A stretch of 64,000 nucleotides of DNA from Kitasatospora mediocidica KCTC 9733 (lineage in GTDB: Bacteria > Actinomycetota > Actinomycetes > Streptomycetales > Streptomycetaceae), in the NCBI RefSeq assembly GCF_000744225.1, contig NZ_JQLN01000001.1, positions 434,001 through 498,000 of the forward strand, given 5' to 3'. Below the pieces are notes generated by a model. The model was given only the letters and a program-made list of their open reading frames with translations, was not told the DNA's origin and made no database searches. This document shows, piece by piece, positions 8,688 to 16,420 of this stretch. Positions within the stretch are counted from its first letter, which is position 1; every line of letters begins with the position of its first letter. A program made the translations under genes and the position numbers.

Positions 8688-9740
8688 CTACCGCGTCGCG
8701 CAGGACTGACCGGCCTGCGCCACCGCCACCCGCGGCAACGCCCCCGGGTACTCGGCGCGCAGGAACGCGATCAGCTGCTCGCGGACCGCGCAGCGCAGTT
8801 CGAAGGCGTCCGAGGCGTTGCGCGCCGTCATGAGCGCGCGGACCACCATGGTGCTGGGGGTGGTGTCGACCACCTGGAGGGCGCTGCCGACGCCGTCCCA
8901 CCAGCGGCTCTCCTTCAGTACGCGGTCGAACTCGGCGCGCAGGACCTCCACCGGCGTGCTGTGGTCCAGGTGGAGCAGCGCGGTGCCGGTGATCGCGGGA
9001 TCGTTGCGGGACCAGTTCTCGAAGGGCTTGCCGACGAAGTAGGAGACCGGCATGACGATCCTGCGCTGGTCCCAGGTGACGATCACCACGTAGGTCAGCG
9101 TGATCTCCTCCACCGTCCCCCAGTCGCCCGCCACCACCACCTCGTCGCCGAGACGGACCATGTCGCCGAGCGCCAGCTGCACTCCGGCGAAGAGGTTGCC
9201 CAGCGTGCTCTGCGCGGCGATCCCGACCACCAGGCCGACGATCCCCGCGGAGGCCAGCAGGCTGGTGCCGATCGCACGGACCTGCGGGAACGTCATGAGC
9301 ATCGCGGCCAGCGCCACCACGGCGATGGCCGCGCCGGCCAGCCGGTGCAGCATCTCCGCCTGGGTCCGGATCCGCCGCAGCCGGGCCGGATCGCGGCGGT
9401 CGGTGGCGTAGCGGGCGAAGGACGTGTCGACCAGCAGGGCGAGCAGGCGGGCGCCGGCCCACGCACAGCTGACGATGGTCGCCAGCACCAGCAGATGTCG
9501 CACCGGCGCCCGGACGGCGGCCGCGAGCCCGGCCCCCGGTTCGCAGGCCAGCAGCAGCGCGGACCCGATCGCGAGCAGCATCGGCATCCGGCAGCGCCGC
9601 ACCAGCGGCCACCACACGCCGCCGTCCGAACGGCCCGCCGCCCTGCGGACGGCCGCCCGGACCGCGCGGTCCAGCAACAGCGTGGCCAGCACGACTCCCC
9701 CGCCGACCGTCACCGGGCGCAGGGCATTCCATAGCGACAC
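8688..9740 (-). CDS. MscS-family mechanosensitive ion channel
   Basis: 350 residues from GTG 9740, preceded by GGGAG. There are about four or five hydrophobic helices in the first ~180 residues. The pore-lining helix region is LLASAGIVGLVVGIAAQSTLGNLFAG, the MscS signature. A beta domain follows (MVRLGDEVVVAGDWGTVEEITLTYVV) with a cytoplasmic alpha/beta cage (IVMPVSYFVGKPFENWSR). The channel would release osmolytes on hypo-osmotic shock in the plasma membrane. It is divergent from helR, sharing the 356-bp spacer. Confidence 0.9.
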   Translation of the reverse strand: MSLWNALRPVTVGGGVVLATLLLDRAVRAAVRRAAGRSDGGVWWPLVRRCRMPMLLAIGSALLLACEPGAGLAAAVRAPVRHLLVLATIVSCAWAGARLLALLVDTSFARYATDRRDPARLRRIRTQAEMLHRLAGAAIAVVALAAMLMTFPQVRAIGTSLLASAGIVGLVVGIAAQSTLGNLFAGVQLALGDMVRLGDEVVVAGDWGTVEEITLTYVVIVTWDQRRIVMPVSYFVGKPFENWSRNDPAITGTALLHLDHSTPVEVLRAEFDRVLKESRWWDGVGSALQVVDTTPSTMVVRALMTARNASDAFELRCAVREQLIAFLRAEYPGALPRVAVAQAGQSCATR

Positions 9741-9965
9741 TGTGATCTCCCTCTGTATCGGTGGCCGAGGGCCCGTACGACGGGCCGCGCCATTTCCGCG
9801 CAGCACGAAGCCCAGCTGCAACCTCCTGGACCCCCGCCTGCCCTGCGCCGCCCGATACATGCGCGCGGTCAATTCGCCGCGCGAAGGGCTCGTCCCGTCC
9901 AGCGGAAACGACAAAGGCAAGGGAGCGTACACATCCCTTGCCACTCTCAAGATATAGCGCACCGG

Positions 9966-9985
9966 GGGGCTTGCGGCAAGACCCC
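9966..9985. promoter_or_regulatory. Rifamycin-associated element (RAE) upstream of helR
   Basis: GGGGCTTGCGGCAAGACCCC is a near-perfect inverted repeat. From memory, the published RAE consensus found upstream of rifamycin-inactivation and rifamycin-response genes in actinomycetes is GGGGCTTGCGGCAAGGCCCC, a single mismatch. It lies 111 bp before the helR start, in the position expected for a rifamycin-inducible promoter element. Confidence 0.85.
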
Positions 9986-10014
9986 GGTCGTGCCGCACAA
10001 TCGCTGACCGAGGA

Positions 10015-10059
10015 CAGAACCCATGCATTCGGGAGGTTCGCGAAGTGCATGCGGTTCTG
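10015..10059 (+). promoter_or_regulatory. helR leader hairpin
   Basis: A three-part stem: CAGAACC (10015-10021) with GGTTCTG (10053-10059), CATGCA (10022-10027) with TGCATG (10046-10051), and TTCG (10028-10031) with CGAA (10041-10044), with single-base bulges at 10045 and 10052. It lies between the RAE and helR, and the ATG of a small upstream ORF lies inside its left arm. It could act in transcription attenuation or translation control. Confidence 0.6.
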
Positions 10060-10100
10060 TCGTTTTCTGGGTCGTACGACAAGCGGAGCTGCTGACATGA
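10023..10100 (+). CDS. Candidate 25-aa leader peptide overlapping helR
   Basis: An ATG at 10023 is preceded by GAGGA (10010-10014). It opens a 25-codon frame (MHSGGSRSACG...AELLT) that ends in TGA at 10098-10100. The stop overlaps the helR start as ATGA, the classic geometry of translational coupling. The start codon is buried in the leader hairpin. No function can be read from the peptide itself. It may be fortuitous, but the ribosome-binding site, hairpin and overlap together make it worth listing. Confidence 0.45.
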   Translation: MHSGGSRSACGSVVFWVVRQAELLT

Positions 10101-12289
10101 AACCCCTGGCCACCAGCGCGTTCGACCTTCCCGGCCATCTTTCCCCCAAAGCCGACCCGGCGCTGATCGCCGACGACGAACGGCATTTCGCCGCCATTGC
10201 GCAGAGCCTGGAACAGGCGATCGCCGAACTGTCCGACCAGCTCGACGCCCAGCGCAGAGCACCCGGCGGTCTGGGCCGGGAGGCAATGGACCGCGACATC
10301 GAGATCCACCGGCTGACCGCCCGCCTGCGCGCCCTGCGCCGCTTCGGCCTGGACCTGTGCCTCGGACGCGTCGTCAGCACGGACACCGCCGAGCCCGCGT
10401 ACATCGGGCGGCTCGGCCTCACCGACAGCACGGGTCGCCGGCTGCTGCTGGACTGGCGCTCCCCGGCGGCCGAGCCGTTCTTCGCCGCGACCCACGCCCA
10501 TCCGATGGGCCTGGCGAGCCGCCGCCGGTACCGCTGGACCCGTGGCCGGATCGGCGACTACTGGGACGAGGTGTTCACCGCCGACGGGTCGGTGGGACAC
10601 GCCGCGCTCGACGACCAATCGGCCTTCATCGCCGGCCTGGGCAGCAGCCGCTCACCCCGGATGCGCGACGTACTCGCCACCATCCAGGCCGACCAGGACG
10701 CCGTCATCCGGGCGGGATCCCGGGGCACGCTCGTCGTCGACGGCGGTCCGGGGACGGGCAAGACCGTCGTCGCCCTGCACCGCTCCGCCTACCTGCTCTA
10801 CTCCGACCCGCACCTGGGCCGACGTCGGGGCGGCGTGCTGTTCGTCGGTCCGCACCAGCCCTACCTGGCCTACGTCGCCGACGTCCTGCCCAGCCTCGGG
10901 GAGGAGGGCGTGCGGACCTGCACCCTGCGCGACCTCGTCGCCGAGGGAGCCACGGCAGCGGTCGAGACCGACCCGGAGGTGGCCCGGCTCAAGTCGTCCG
11001 CAGAGCTGGTGAGGGCGATCGAGCCCGCCGTCGGCATCTACGAGGAGCCGCCGACCGAGGGCATGACGGTCTCCACCCACTGGTCCGACCTCTGGCTGAG
11101 CGCCGACGACTGGGCGGCGGCCTTCGAGGCGCCGGACCCCGGTACGCCGCACAACGAGGCACGCGACCAGGTCAGGGAGGAACTGATCACCATCCTGACG
11201 GACAAGGACGACAGCGACGCCTCACCCGAGCTCCTGCGGCGCTCGCTGCTGCAGAACCGGGAGCTGATCAGCACCCTCAACCGCGCCTGGCCGATGATCG
11301 AGGCGACCGACCTCGTCGGGGACCTGTGGTCGGTCCCCGCCTACCTGCGCAAGTGCGCCCCCTGGCTCGGACCCGACGAGGTCCGCACGCTACAGCGCCA
11401 GGACGCCCAGGCCTGGACGGACTGCGACCTGCCGCTCCTGGACGCGGCACGCCGACGGCTCGGCGACCCGAAGACGTCGGAGCGCGCCCGCCGGCGCGAC
11501 GCCGCCGTCGCCGCCGAACGCGCGCACCTGGCCGACGTCGTCGACGATCTGCTGGCGGCCGACGACGACGGCGAAGGCGCGGTGACGATGCTGCGCGGGT
11601 GGGACCTTCAGGACACCCTGATCGACCGGAGCGCGCTGCCCGTCTCCGACCCGGAACCGCTGGCGGGCCCGTTCGCGCACATCGTGGTGGACGAGGCCCA
11701 GGAACTGACCGACGCGCAGTGGCAGATGCTGCTGCCACGCTGCCCGTCCCGGAGTTTCACCATCGTCGGGGACCGTGCCCAGGCCAGGCACGGGTTCACC
11801 GAGTCCTGGCGGGAGCGGCTGGAGCGGGTCGGACTCGACCGGATCGAGGTGGCCTCCCTGAGCATCAACTACCGGACTCCGGAGGAGGTCATGGCGCAGG
11901 CCGAGCCGGTCATCCGCGCCGCGCTGCCGGACGCCAACGTGCCGACCTCCATCCGCAGCGGCGGCGTCCCGGTCCTGCACGGATCCGTGGCGGAGCTGGA
12001 CTCGATCCTCGAGGACTGGCTCGCCGCGCACGCCGAGGGGATCGCCTGCGTCATCGGCACCGGTGGAGTCGACGACGGTGGGCTCGACGCGAGCCGCGGG
12101 GATCGGTCGCCTCGCGTCCGCTCGCCTCGCGTCCGGTCGCTGACCCCGGAACTGTCGAAGGGGCTGGAGTTCGACCTGGTCGTCCTCATCGACCCGGAGG
12201 CGTTCGGCGAGGGGATCCAGGGAGCGGTCGACCGCTACGTCGCGATGACCCGGGCCACCCAGCAGCTCGTCATCCTCACGAGCTCCTGA
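10097..12289 (+). CDS. helR: HelR-type RNA polymerase recycling ATPase (UvrD/HelD superfamily)
   Basis: 730 residues. The N-terminal coiled coil (about 20-85) matches the HelD NTD that inserts into the RNA polymerase secondary channel. The helicase 1A domain has DWRSPAAEPFF and a Walker A GGPGTGKT at about residues 216-223. Later come HIVVDEAQELTDAQW (Walker B/motif II, ~530), VGDRAQ (motif III) and a C-terminal motif V/VI (LTPELSKGLEFDLVVL, RYVAMTRATQQLVIL). HelD-class ATPases dissociate stalled RNA polymerase. In Streptomyces, RAE-controlled HelR displaces rifamycins from the enzyme and gives tolerance. The RAE upstream supports this class. ATG 10097 follows GGAG at 10085. Confidence 0.9.
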   Translation: MKPLATSAFDLPGHLSPKADPALIADDERHFAAIAQSLEQAIAELSDQLDAQRRAPGGLGREAMDRDIEIHRLTARLRALRRFGLDLCLGRVVSTDTAEPAYIGRLGLTDSTGRRLLLDWRSPAAEPFFAATHAHPMGLASRRRYRWTRGRIGDYWDEVFTADGSVGHAALDDQSAFIAGLGSSRSPRMRDVLATIQADQDAVIRAGSRGTLVVDGGPGTGKTVVALHRSAYLLYSDPHLGRRRGGVLFVGPHQPYLAYVADVLPSLGEEGVRTCTLRDLVAEGATAAVETDPEVARLKSSAELVRAIEPAVGIYEEPPTEGMTVSTHWSDLWLSADDWAAAFEAPDPGTPHNEARDQVREELITILTDKDDSDASPELLRRSLLQNRELISTLNRAWPMIEATDLVGDLWSVPAYLRKCAPWLGPDEVRTLQRQDAQAWTDCDLPLLDAARRRLGDPKTSERARRRDAAVAAERAHLADVVDDLLAADDDGEGAVTMLRGWDLQDTLIDRSALPVSDPEPLAGPFAHIVVDEAQELTDAQWQMLLPRCPSRSFTIVGDRAQARHGFTESWRERLERVGLDRIEVASLSINYRTPEEVMAQAEPVIRAALPDANVPTSIRSGGVPVLHGSVAELDSILEDWLAAHAEGIACVIGTGGVDDGGLDASRGDRSPRVRSPRVRSLTPELSKGLEFDLVVLIDPEAFGEGIQGAVDRYVAMTRATQQLVILTSS

Positions 12290-12311
12290 CGTCGCGGTGA
12301 CCCGGGCGGGG

Positions 12312-12773
12312 TCAGGCCGGCGGTGACTCGTCGGCGAGCCGGTTGCTGCGGTCGATCTCGGGCATGTGTGTCTCGGCCCAGACCCGCAGGGCAGCGAGCG
12401 GACCTTCGAGGGACAGGCCGAGCCCGGTGAGCCGGTAGTGGACGGCGGGCGGCACGGTGGGCTCCACGCGGCGCGCGACCAGGCCGTCGCGGACCAGGCT
12501 CTGCAGGGTGACGGACAGCATCTTCTGTGAGATGCCCGGGATACGGCGCCGCAGTTCCGCGAAACGGAGTTCGCCCGGAGCTGCCTCGGCCAGCACCTTG
12601 ACCACCATCGACGTCCACTTGGTGCCGATGCGGTCGAGCAACTGGCGGGTCGGGCAGAGCGGATCCAGCAGGTCACCGCGCTCACCGGGCTGCCGACCGG
12701 GTTCGCCGGGCCTCGATCCGGGCCTCGATCCGGGCCTCGATCCGGGCCTCGATCCGGGCCTCGATGTGGTCAC
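12312..12773 (-). CDS. HxlR-family transcriptional regulator
   Basis: 153 residues from GTG 12773. Residues ~35-145 match the HxlR winged helix: LLDRIGTKWTSMVVKVLAEA, then LRFAELRRRIPGISQKMLSVTLQSLVRDGLVAR and PAVHYRLTGLGLSLEGPL. The usual N-terminal Cys is present (LCPTRQLL). The first ~25 residues are an RPGS repeat encoded by a 12-bp DNA repeat and may be an extension unique to this strain. It is divergent from the alpha/beta hydrolase at 12877, the probable target. HxlR proteins usually respond to reactive electrophiles or quinones. Confidence 0.88.
   Translation of the reverse strand: MTTSRPGSRPGSRPGSRPGSRPGEPGRQPGERGDLLDPLCPTRQLLDRIGTKWTSMVVKVLAEAAPGELRFAELRRRIPGISQKMLSVTLQSLVRDGLVARRVEPTVPPAVHYRLTGLGLSLEGPLAALRVWAETHMPEIDRSNRLADESPPA
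12708..12765. repeat. 12-bp tandem repeat, about 4.8 copies
   Basis: The unit GGGCCTCGATCC repeats exactly four times from 12708 and then partially to 12765. It encodes the RPGS repeats at the N-terminus of the HxlR regulator. Copy number is expected to vary by slippage. Confidence 0.9.
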
Positions 12774-12876
12774 CCGGGGCTCACCACCTGAAGGGAAAGT
12801 GCCGTCTTGGGGAGACCAGCATAGTTCCCTAGCGTGACCTGGTCACCATTCCTCACCACCCACCTGGAGCCCCTCC

Positions 12877-13728
12877 ATGCCCGAGCAGCGACGTATCCGC
12901 GCCAACGGTGTCGAACTGAATGTCGCCCTCGCCGGATCGGGCCCGGCCGTCCTGCTGCTGCACGGCTTCCCGCACACCTGGGAGCTGTGGACGGACGTCA
13001 TGGCCGATCTGTCCAGCCGCTACCGCGTCATCGCGCCGGACCTGCGCGGGTTCGGCGCGAGCAGCCGGGCCACCTCCGGGTACGACGCGGGCACCCTGGC
13101 CGAGGACGCCGCCGCGCTTCTCAGCGCGCTCGGCGTGTCCTCGGCCGCGGTGGTGGGCATCGACGCGGGCACCGCGCCGGCCCTCCTCCTCGCCCTGCGC
13201 CGACCCGGTCTCGTCCGGCGCCTGGTCGTCATGGAATCCGTGCTGGGCGGGCTGCCGGGCGCCGAGGACTTCCTCGCCGACGGGCCGCCGTGGTGGTTCG
13301 GCTTCCACTGCGCCGCGCCCGGCCTCGCCGAGACCGTGTTGGAGGGCCACGAGGACGCCTACGTCGACTGGTTTCTGAAGGCCGGCACGCTCGGCGACGG
13401 GGTCTCCCCCGCCCTCCGGGACGCCTTCGTCCGCGCATACACCGGCCGTCAGGCGCTGAGCTGCGCGTTCTCGTACTACCGGGCCCTGCCCGAGAGCGCG
13501 GTACAGATCGCGCAGGCGGTCGCCGCCGCCCGCCTGACGGTGCCGACGATGGCGCTGGGCGCCCGGCCCGTCGGCGCTGCGCTGGAACGCCAACTCCGCC
13601 CGTTCGCCGACGATCTCACCGGACACGTCATCGAAGACTGCGGCCACATCATCCCGCTGCACCGGCCGCGCGCCCTGCTCACCCTGCTGCATCCGTTCCT
13701 GGCCGGTGCGGACGCGAAAGCAGCGTGA
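12877..13728 (+). CDS. Alpha/beta hydrolase with Asp nucleophile (epoxide hydrolase/dehalogenase-like)
   Basis: 283 residues. The oxyanion motif is HGFPHTW (29-35). The nucleophile elbow is GIDAG (94-98), so the nucleophile is Asp96 rather than Ser, as in epoxide hydrolases and haloalkane/fluoroacetate dehalogenases. The catalytic His is in DCGHIIPLHRP near the C-terminus. RVIAPDLRGFGASS and the cap-domain segment with WWFGFHCA also fit that group. It is cytoplasmic. The divergent HxlR gene at 12312-12773 is probably its regulator, suggesting induction by an electrophile. The substrate is unknown. Confidence 0.85.
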   Translation: MPEQRRIRANGVELNVALAGSGPAVLLLHGFPHTWELWTDVMADLSSRYRVIAPDLRGFGASSRATSGYDAGTLAEDAAALLSALGVSSAAVVGIDAGTAPALLLALRRPGLVRRLVVMESVLGGLPGAEDFLADGPPWWFGFHCAAPGLAETVLEGHEDAYVDWFLKAGTLGDGVSPALRDAFVRAYTGRQALSCAFSYYRALPESAVQIAQAVAAARLTVPTMALGARPVGAALERQLRPFADDLTGHVIEDCGHIIPLHRPRALLTLLHPFLAGADAKAA

Positions 13729-13753
13729 CCGGGACGGGGAACGACCCGCGGCA

Positions 13754-14077
13754 CTAGAAGTGGGAGCGGTCGACCTGGGCCGGGACGACCGCCCGGCGGA
13801 CCGCGCGGGGGTCGGGACGGTGGTCGGGACGGTGGTCGGGTCGGCGGACCAGGTCCGGGCGGCGGAGGTGCTGGTGGGCTCCGGTCGCGAACATCCGGAC
13901 CTCGCCGCGGTCGCTGATCTCCGCGCAGACCGTCCCGCTGTCGTCGTGGTAGAGCGGGTGGCCGCCGGGGCCGACGGTGTCGCGCCGGTGCACGAGCACG
14001 ATGTCGCAGCCGGGCACGTCGTCGGGACCGGGGCCCGGCTCGTGGAAGAAGGTCAGCTCATAGTGGTCGTCGGACAT
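13754..14077 (-). CDS. Small conserved streptomycete protein (DUF6296-like)
   Basis: 107 residues from ATG 14077, preceded by GGAGGAG. The core reads YELTFFH..., CDIVLVHRRDTVGPGGHPLYHDD and GTVCAEISDRGEVRMFATG. This pattern resembles small Kitasatospora/Streptomyces proteins I associate with DUF6296; that name is from memory. The C-terminal third is Arg/Pro/Asp-rich and includes an RPDHRPDH repeat. It is convergent with the hydrolase at 12877. The function is unknown. Confidence 0.6.
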   Translation of the reverse strand: MSDDHYELTFFHEPGPGPDDVPGCDIVLVHRRDTVGPGGHPLYHDDSGTVCAEISDRGEVRMFATGAHQHLRRPDLVRRPDHRPDHRPDPRAVRRAVVPAQVDRSHF

Positions 14078-14376
14078 CGGGCTCCTCCGAGTAGGGCGCC
14101 GATGGCACGGCGCGGGCACGGGCTTCCGCCGCCTACCCCCGTTCCTCCGGCGTATGCACCGGTCCCCGCTGCCCCACGACTCGCCCGGGGCACCGCCGGC
14201 CCCGCAGGCATCCCGTCGCCCGGATGGCCGCTGCCGCTGCGGCTCCGGGTGCCGGTGCGCAGAATCGTAGATGCGTGAGTCCGCCGACGGCCGGAGGCCG
14301 GGATCGCGGACCGCGCCGGCAGCCATCCGGCCGAGGGCCGGGCCGCCTGCGATCGTGCACAATTCGAGGAGTCCTG

Positions 14377-15561
14377 ATGGCCCGCGCAATATCCGATGAT
14401 CTATCAGTCCGGTCCTTAGCCGGAGCGGGCGCCCCAGCGCAGCCCGCCTTCCCACCCCCGGCCGGGGCCGAGGCCGCGACAGCCGAACCCGACGTGATGC
14501 CCGCGTGGTCCGTTGCGACCGCAGCCGTCGAGGCGCCGCCATTCGTCGAGCCGCCAGTCATGGAGCCGCCAGTCGTGGACGCTCCGGCCGGCAGTGTCGA
14601 GCAGCCGGCGGAGCAGCAGAGCGCGGCAGCCCTCCTGCACACCGTGGCCGTGCAACGACCGGCAGCCGAGCTGGCCCAGCTGCTCCTGGTCCTGCGCACC
14701 AGCGGCCGCAGCCCGCACGCGCTGGCGCTGCTCCAGGCGGCGGCGCTCGCTCGTCCGGTCGAAGAGGTCGTCCAGCTCTTCCGCTCGCTGCACACCCACC
14801 ACCCCCACGCGACGACCACCGCGCAGGAGCGCCGCGACACCATCGCCGCCCTGCACGGCGCGTCCCGCGTCCGGCCCGTCGCCGAAGTGGCGCACCTGGT
14901 CCTGGGGTTCCAGGACAGCGGGCAGAGCGCGCTCGCGGACGAGGTCCTGCACGCCGCCGCGCTGGGCCGCTCGGTGGAGGACGTCGCCCAGTTGATCCCG
15001 ATGCTGGACGACCAGCGGCGCGCGCCCGCGGCCTCCCTGGCCGTCAGCGTCGCGGAGCTCCCCGGCCTGTCCGAGCCCGAGCCCGGTGCCGAGGCTGTTC
15101 CCGAGCCCGCGCCTCAGCAGCAGGTGCGCCCCCGGGGCGGCGGCAGGGGCCTGCGGACGCCGTGGCGCGGGCCGGCGGCCGGCGCGCTGGTCCTCGCGGC
15201 GGCGGCGCAACTGCTCGCCCATCTGCCGCAGTTGGTCCAGTGGCCGTGGCACTTCGGCGCGCTCTGCGCGGTAGCGGCGCTGTGCGCGGCCGGTGCTGCG
15301 CTGCTGGCCCGGCGCGACACGCCCGCCGTCTGGGTGCTCGCCGCGATCGGCGCCACCGCGGCGGCCTTCCCCGGCGGACAACTGGCCCTGACCGGTACCG
15401 TCCCCGCCGTCCTGGGGCCGTTCACCAGCGACGAGGGGAACAGCCTGTTCGCGGTGGCCAACGCCATCACCCTGCTGGCCGCCGGCACGGTCCTGGTGCT
15501 GGCCCTCCTCGCCGTCGTGTACCGGCTGCGCCCCGGGCAGACACGGACGGCCCGCCGGTGA
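14377..15561 (+). CDS. Membrane protein with helical repeats
   Basis: 394 residues starting at ATG 14377 behind GAGGAG. Residues ~15-75 are Ala/Pro/Glu-rich. Residues ~75-225 contain at least three degenerate ~38-residue helical repeats built on 'RPVEEVxxLxxxLxxxGxxxxAxxxLxAAALxR' (for example RPAAELAQLLL, RPVEEVVQLFR, RPVAEVAHLVL, RSVEDVAQLIP). The C-terminal third has four hydrophobic helices (GALVLAAAAQLLAHL, FGALCAVAALCAAGAALL, VWVLAAIGATAAAFPGG, AITLLAAGTVLVLALLAVV). The N-terminal repeat region is probably cytoplasmic. I do not recognise a named family or function. Confidence 0.7.
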   Translation: MARAISDDLSVRSLAGAGAPAQPAFPPPAGAEAATAEPDVMPAWSVATAAVEAPPFVEPPVMEPPVVDAPAGSVEQPAEQQSAAALLHTVAVQRPAAELAQLLLVLRTSGRSPHALALLQAAALARPVEEVVQLFRSLHTHHPHATTTAQERRDTIAALHGASRVRPVAEVAHLVLGFQDSGQSALADEVLHAAALGRSVEDVAQLIPMLDDQRRAPAASLAVSVAELPGLSEPEPGAEAVPEPAPQQQVRPRGGGRGLRTPWRGPAAGALVLAAAAQLLAHLPQLVQWPWHFGALCAVAALCAAGAALLARRDTPAVWVLAAIGATAAAFPGGQLALTGTVPAVLGPFTSDEGNSLFAVANAITLLAAGTVLVLALLAVVYRLRPGQTRTARR

Positions 15562-15627
15562 CACAGCCGGGCCGGCCGCCGGGCGTTTCCGGTGGCCGGC
15601 CCGGCGGCCGCCGTGGGCGGCTCTCGC

Positions 15628-15969
15628 TCACGCGGGGTGGACGCGGCCTCCGAAGAAGACCTGGGTCTCGGTGATCCGGCCGTCCCGAACGGTGCTCACC
15701 TCGACGTTGCGGTGGCGGGCGCCCGTCTTCAACTCGTACTCGTACAGCAGGAAGACGTCGTCGCCACCGGCGGGCACGACGCTCAGGATCCACTGGCCGC
15801 GCACGCGGTCGGCCGTCGGGAAGCACCGGTCGAAGAACGCGGCGCGGTCGATCCGGTCGTCCTGCGGGCTGGTGAAGGTGAAGTCCTCCGCGATCAGGCT
15901 CTCGGCTCTCGCCCGGTCCTGGGCGAGGTAGCTCTCCAGACACGCACGGACGACGTCGACGTTCGACAT
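15628..15969 (-). CDS. SnoaL/NTF2-like protein
   Basis: 113 residues. It shows the NTF2 cone-fold signature: a long N-terminal helix (VVRACLESYLAQDRARAESLI), then DFTFTSPQDDRIDRAAFFDRCF, followed by four antiparallel strands (WILSVVPAGGDDVFLLYEYEL, HRNVEVSTVRDGRITETQVFFG). Proteins of this type include small-molecule isomerases and steroid/polyketide cyclases, but most genomic copies have no known substrate. It stands alone between convergent and same-strand genes, with no polyketide genes adjacent. Confidence 0.82.
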   Translation of the reverse strand: MSNVDVVRACLESYLAQDRARAESLIAEDFTFTSPQDDRIDRAAFFDRCFPTADRVRGQWILSVVPAGGDDVFLLYEYELKTGARHRNVEVSTVRDGRITETQVFFGGRVHPA

Positions 15970-16046
15970 GACCGTGGCTCCTTCCGTACGGAACCGGCTG
16001 TCGTCCCCACTATGGCGTCACCACGGCCGTTCGGCGGGCGATCCGC

Positions 16047-16322
16047 TCAGTCATCGCCCGGCGAGTCCTGCTGCCCGATCACGCGAAGCTGCATCTCGGC
16101 CAGGTGCTCGCGCCAGCGCACGGCGGTCTCCTCCAGCGACGCCCCGCCGAACTCCGCGTCCACCCGCAGCGCGTCCACACACATCTCCACGAGGGTGAGC
16201 GCGATGGTCCGCAACTGCGGGGCCTCCATCGACCGCAGCAGCTCCTCGGTCCCGGGCTGGTCCCCGTTGAGCTGACAGGTGACCAGGGCGATCGTCATGA
16301 TGTCGTCGTCCAGCGTGGGCAT
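16047..16322 (-). CDS. Small hypothetical protein (91 aa)
   Basis: A small acidic protein starting at ATG 16322 behind a strong AAGGAGGT ribosome-binding site. It is largely helical (MTIALVTCQLNGDQPG, then LRTIALTLVEMCVDALRV) and ends acidic. It contains two Cys residues but no metal motif. It has no signal peptide or membrane segment. The strong ribosome-binding site argues that it is expressed. I do not recognise the family. Confidence 0.65.
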   Translation of the reverse strand: MPTLDDDIMTIALVTCQLNGDQPGTEELLRSMEAPQLRTIALTLVEMCVDALRVDAEFGGASLEETAVRWREHLAEMQLRVIGQQDSPGDD

Positions 16323-16420
16323 CGGCGGCACACCTCCTTGTCCGCTCCCCACTGTGCCAGTCCCCCTCCACCTCGCGCAGCAGCTCGCGGCACAACCGCC
16401 CTTCCGGGCACCCCCGGCGG

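Noticed and set aside
10357..12300. Long open frame shifted relative to helR
   Set aside because: It is a shadow of helR in another frame, with Arg/Gly/Pro-rich composition. The helR frame has all helicase motifs.
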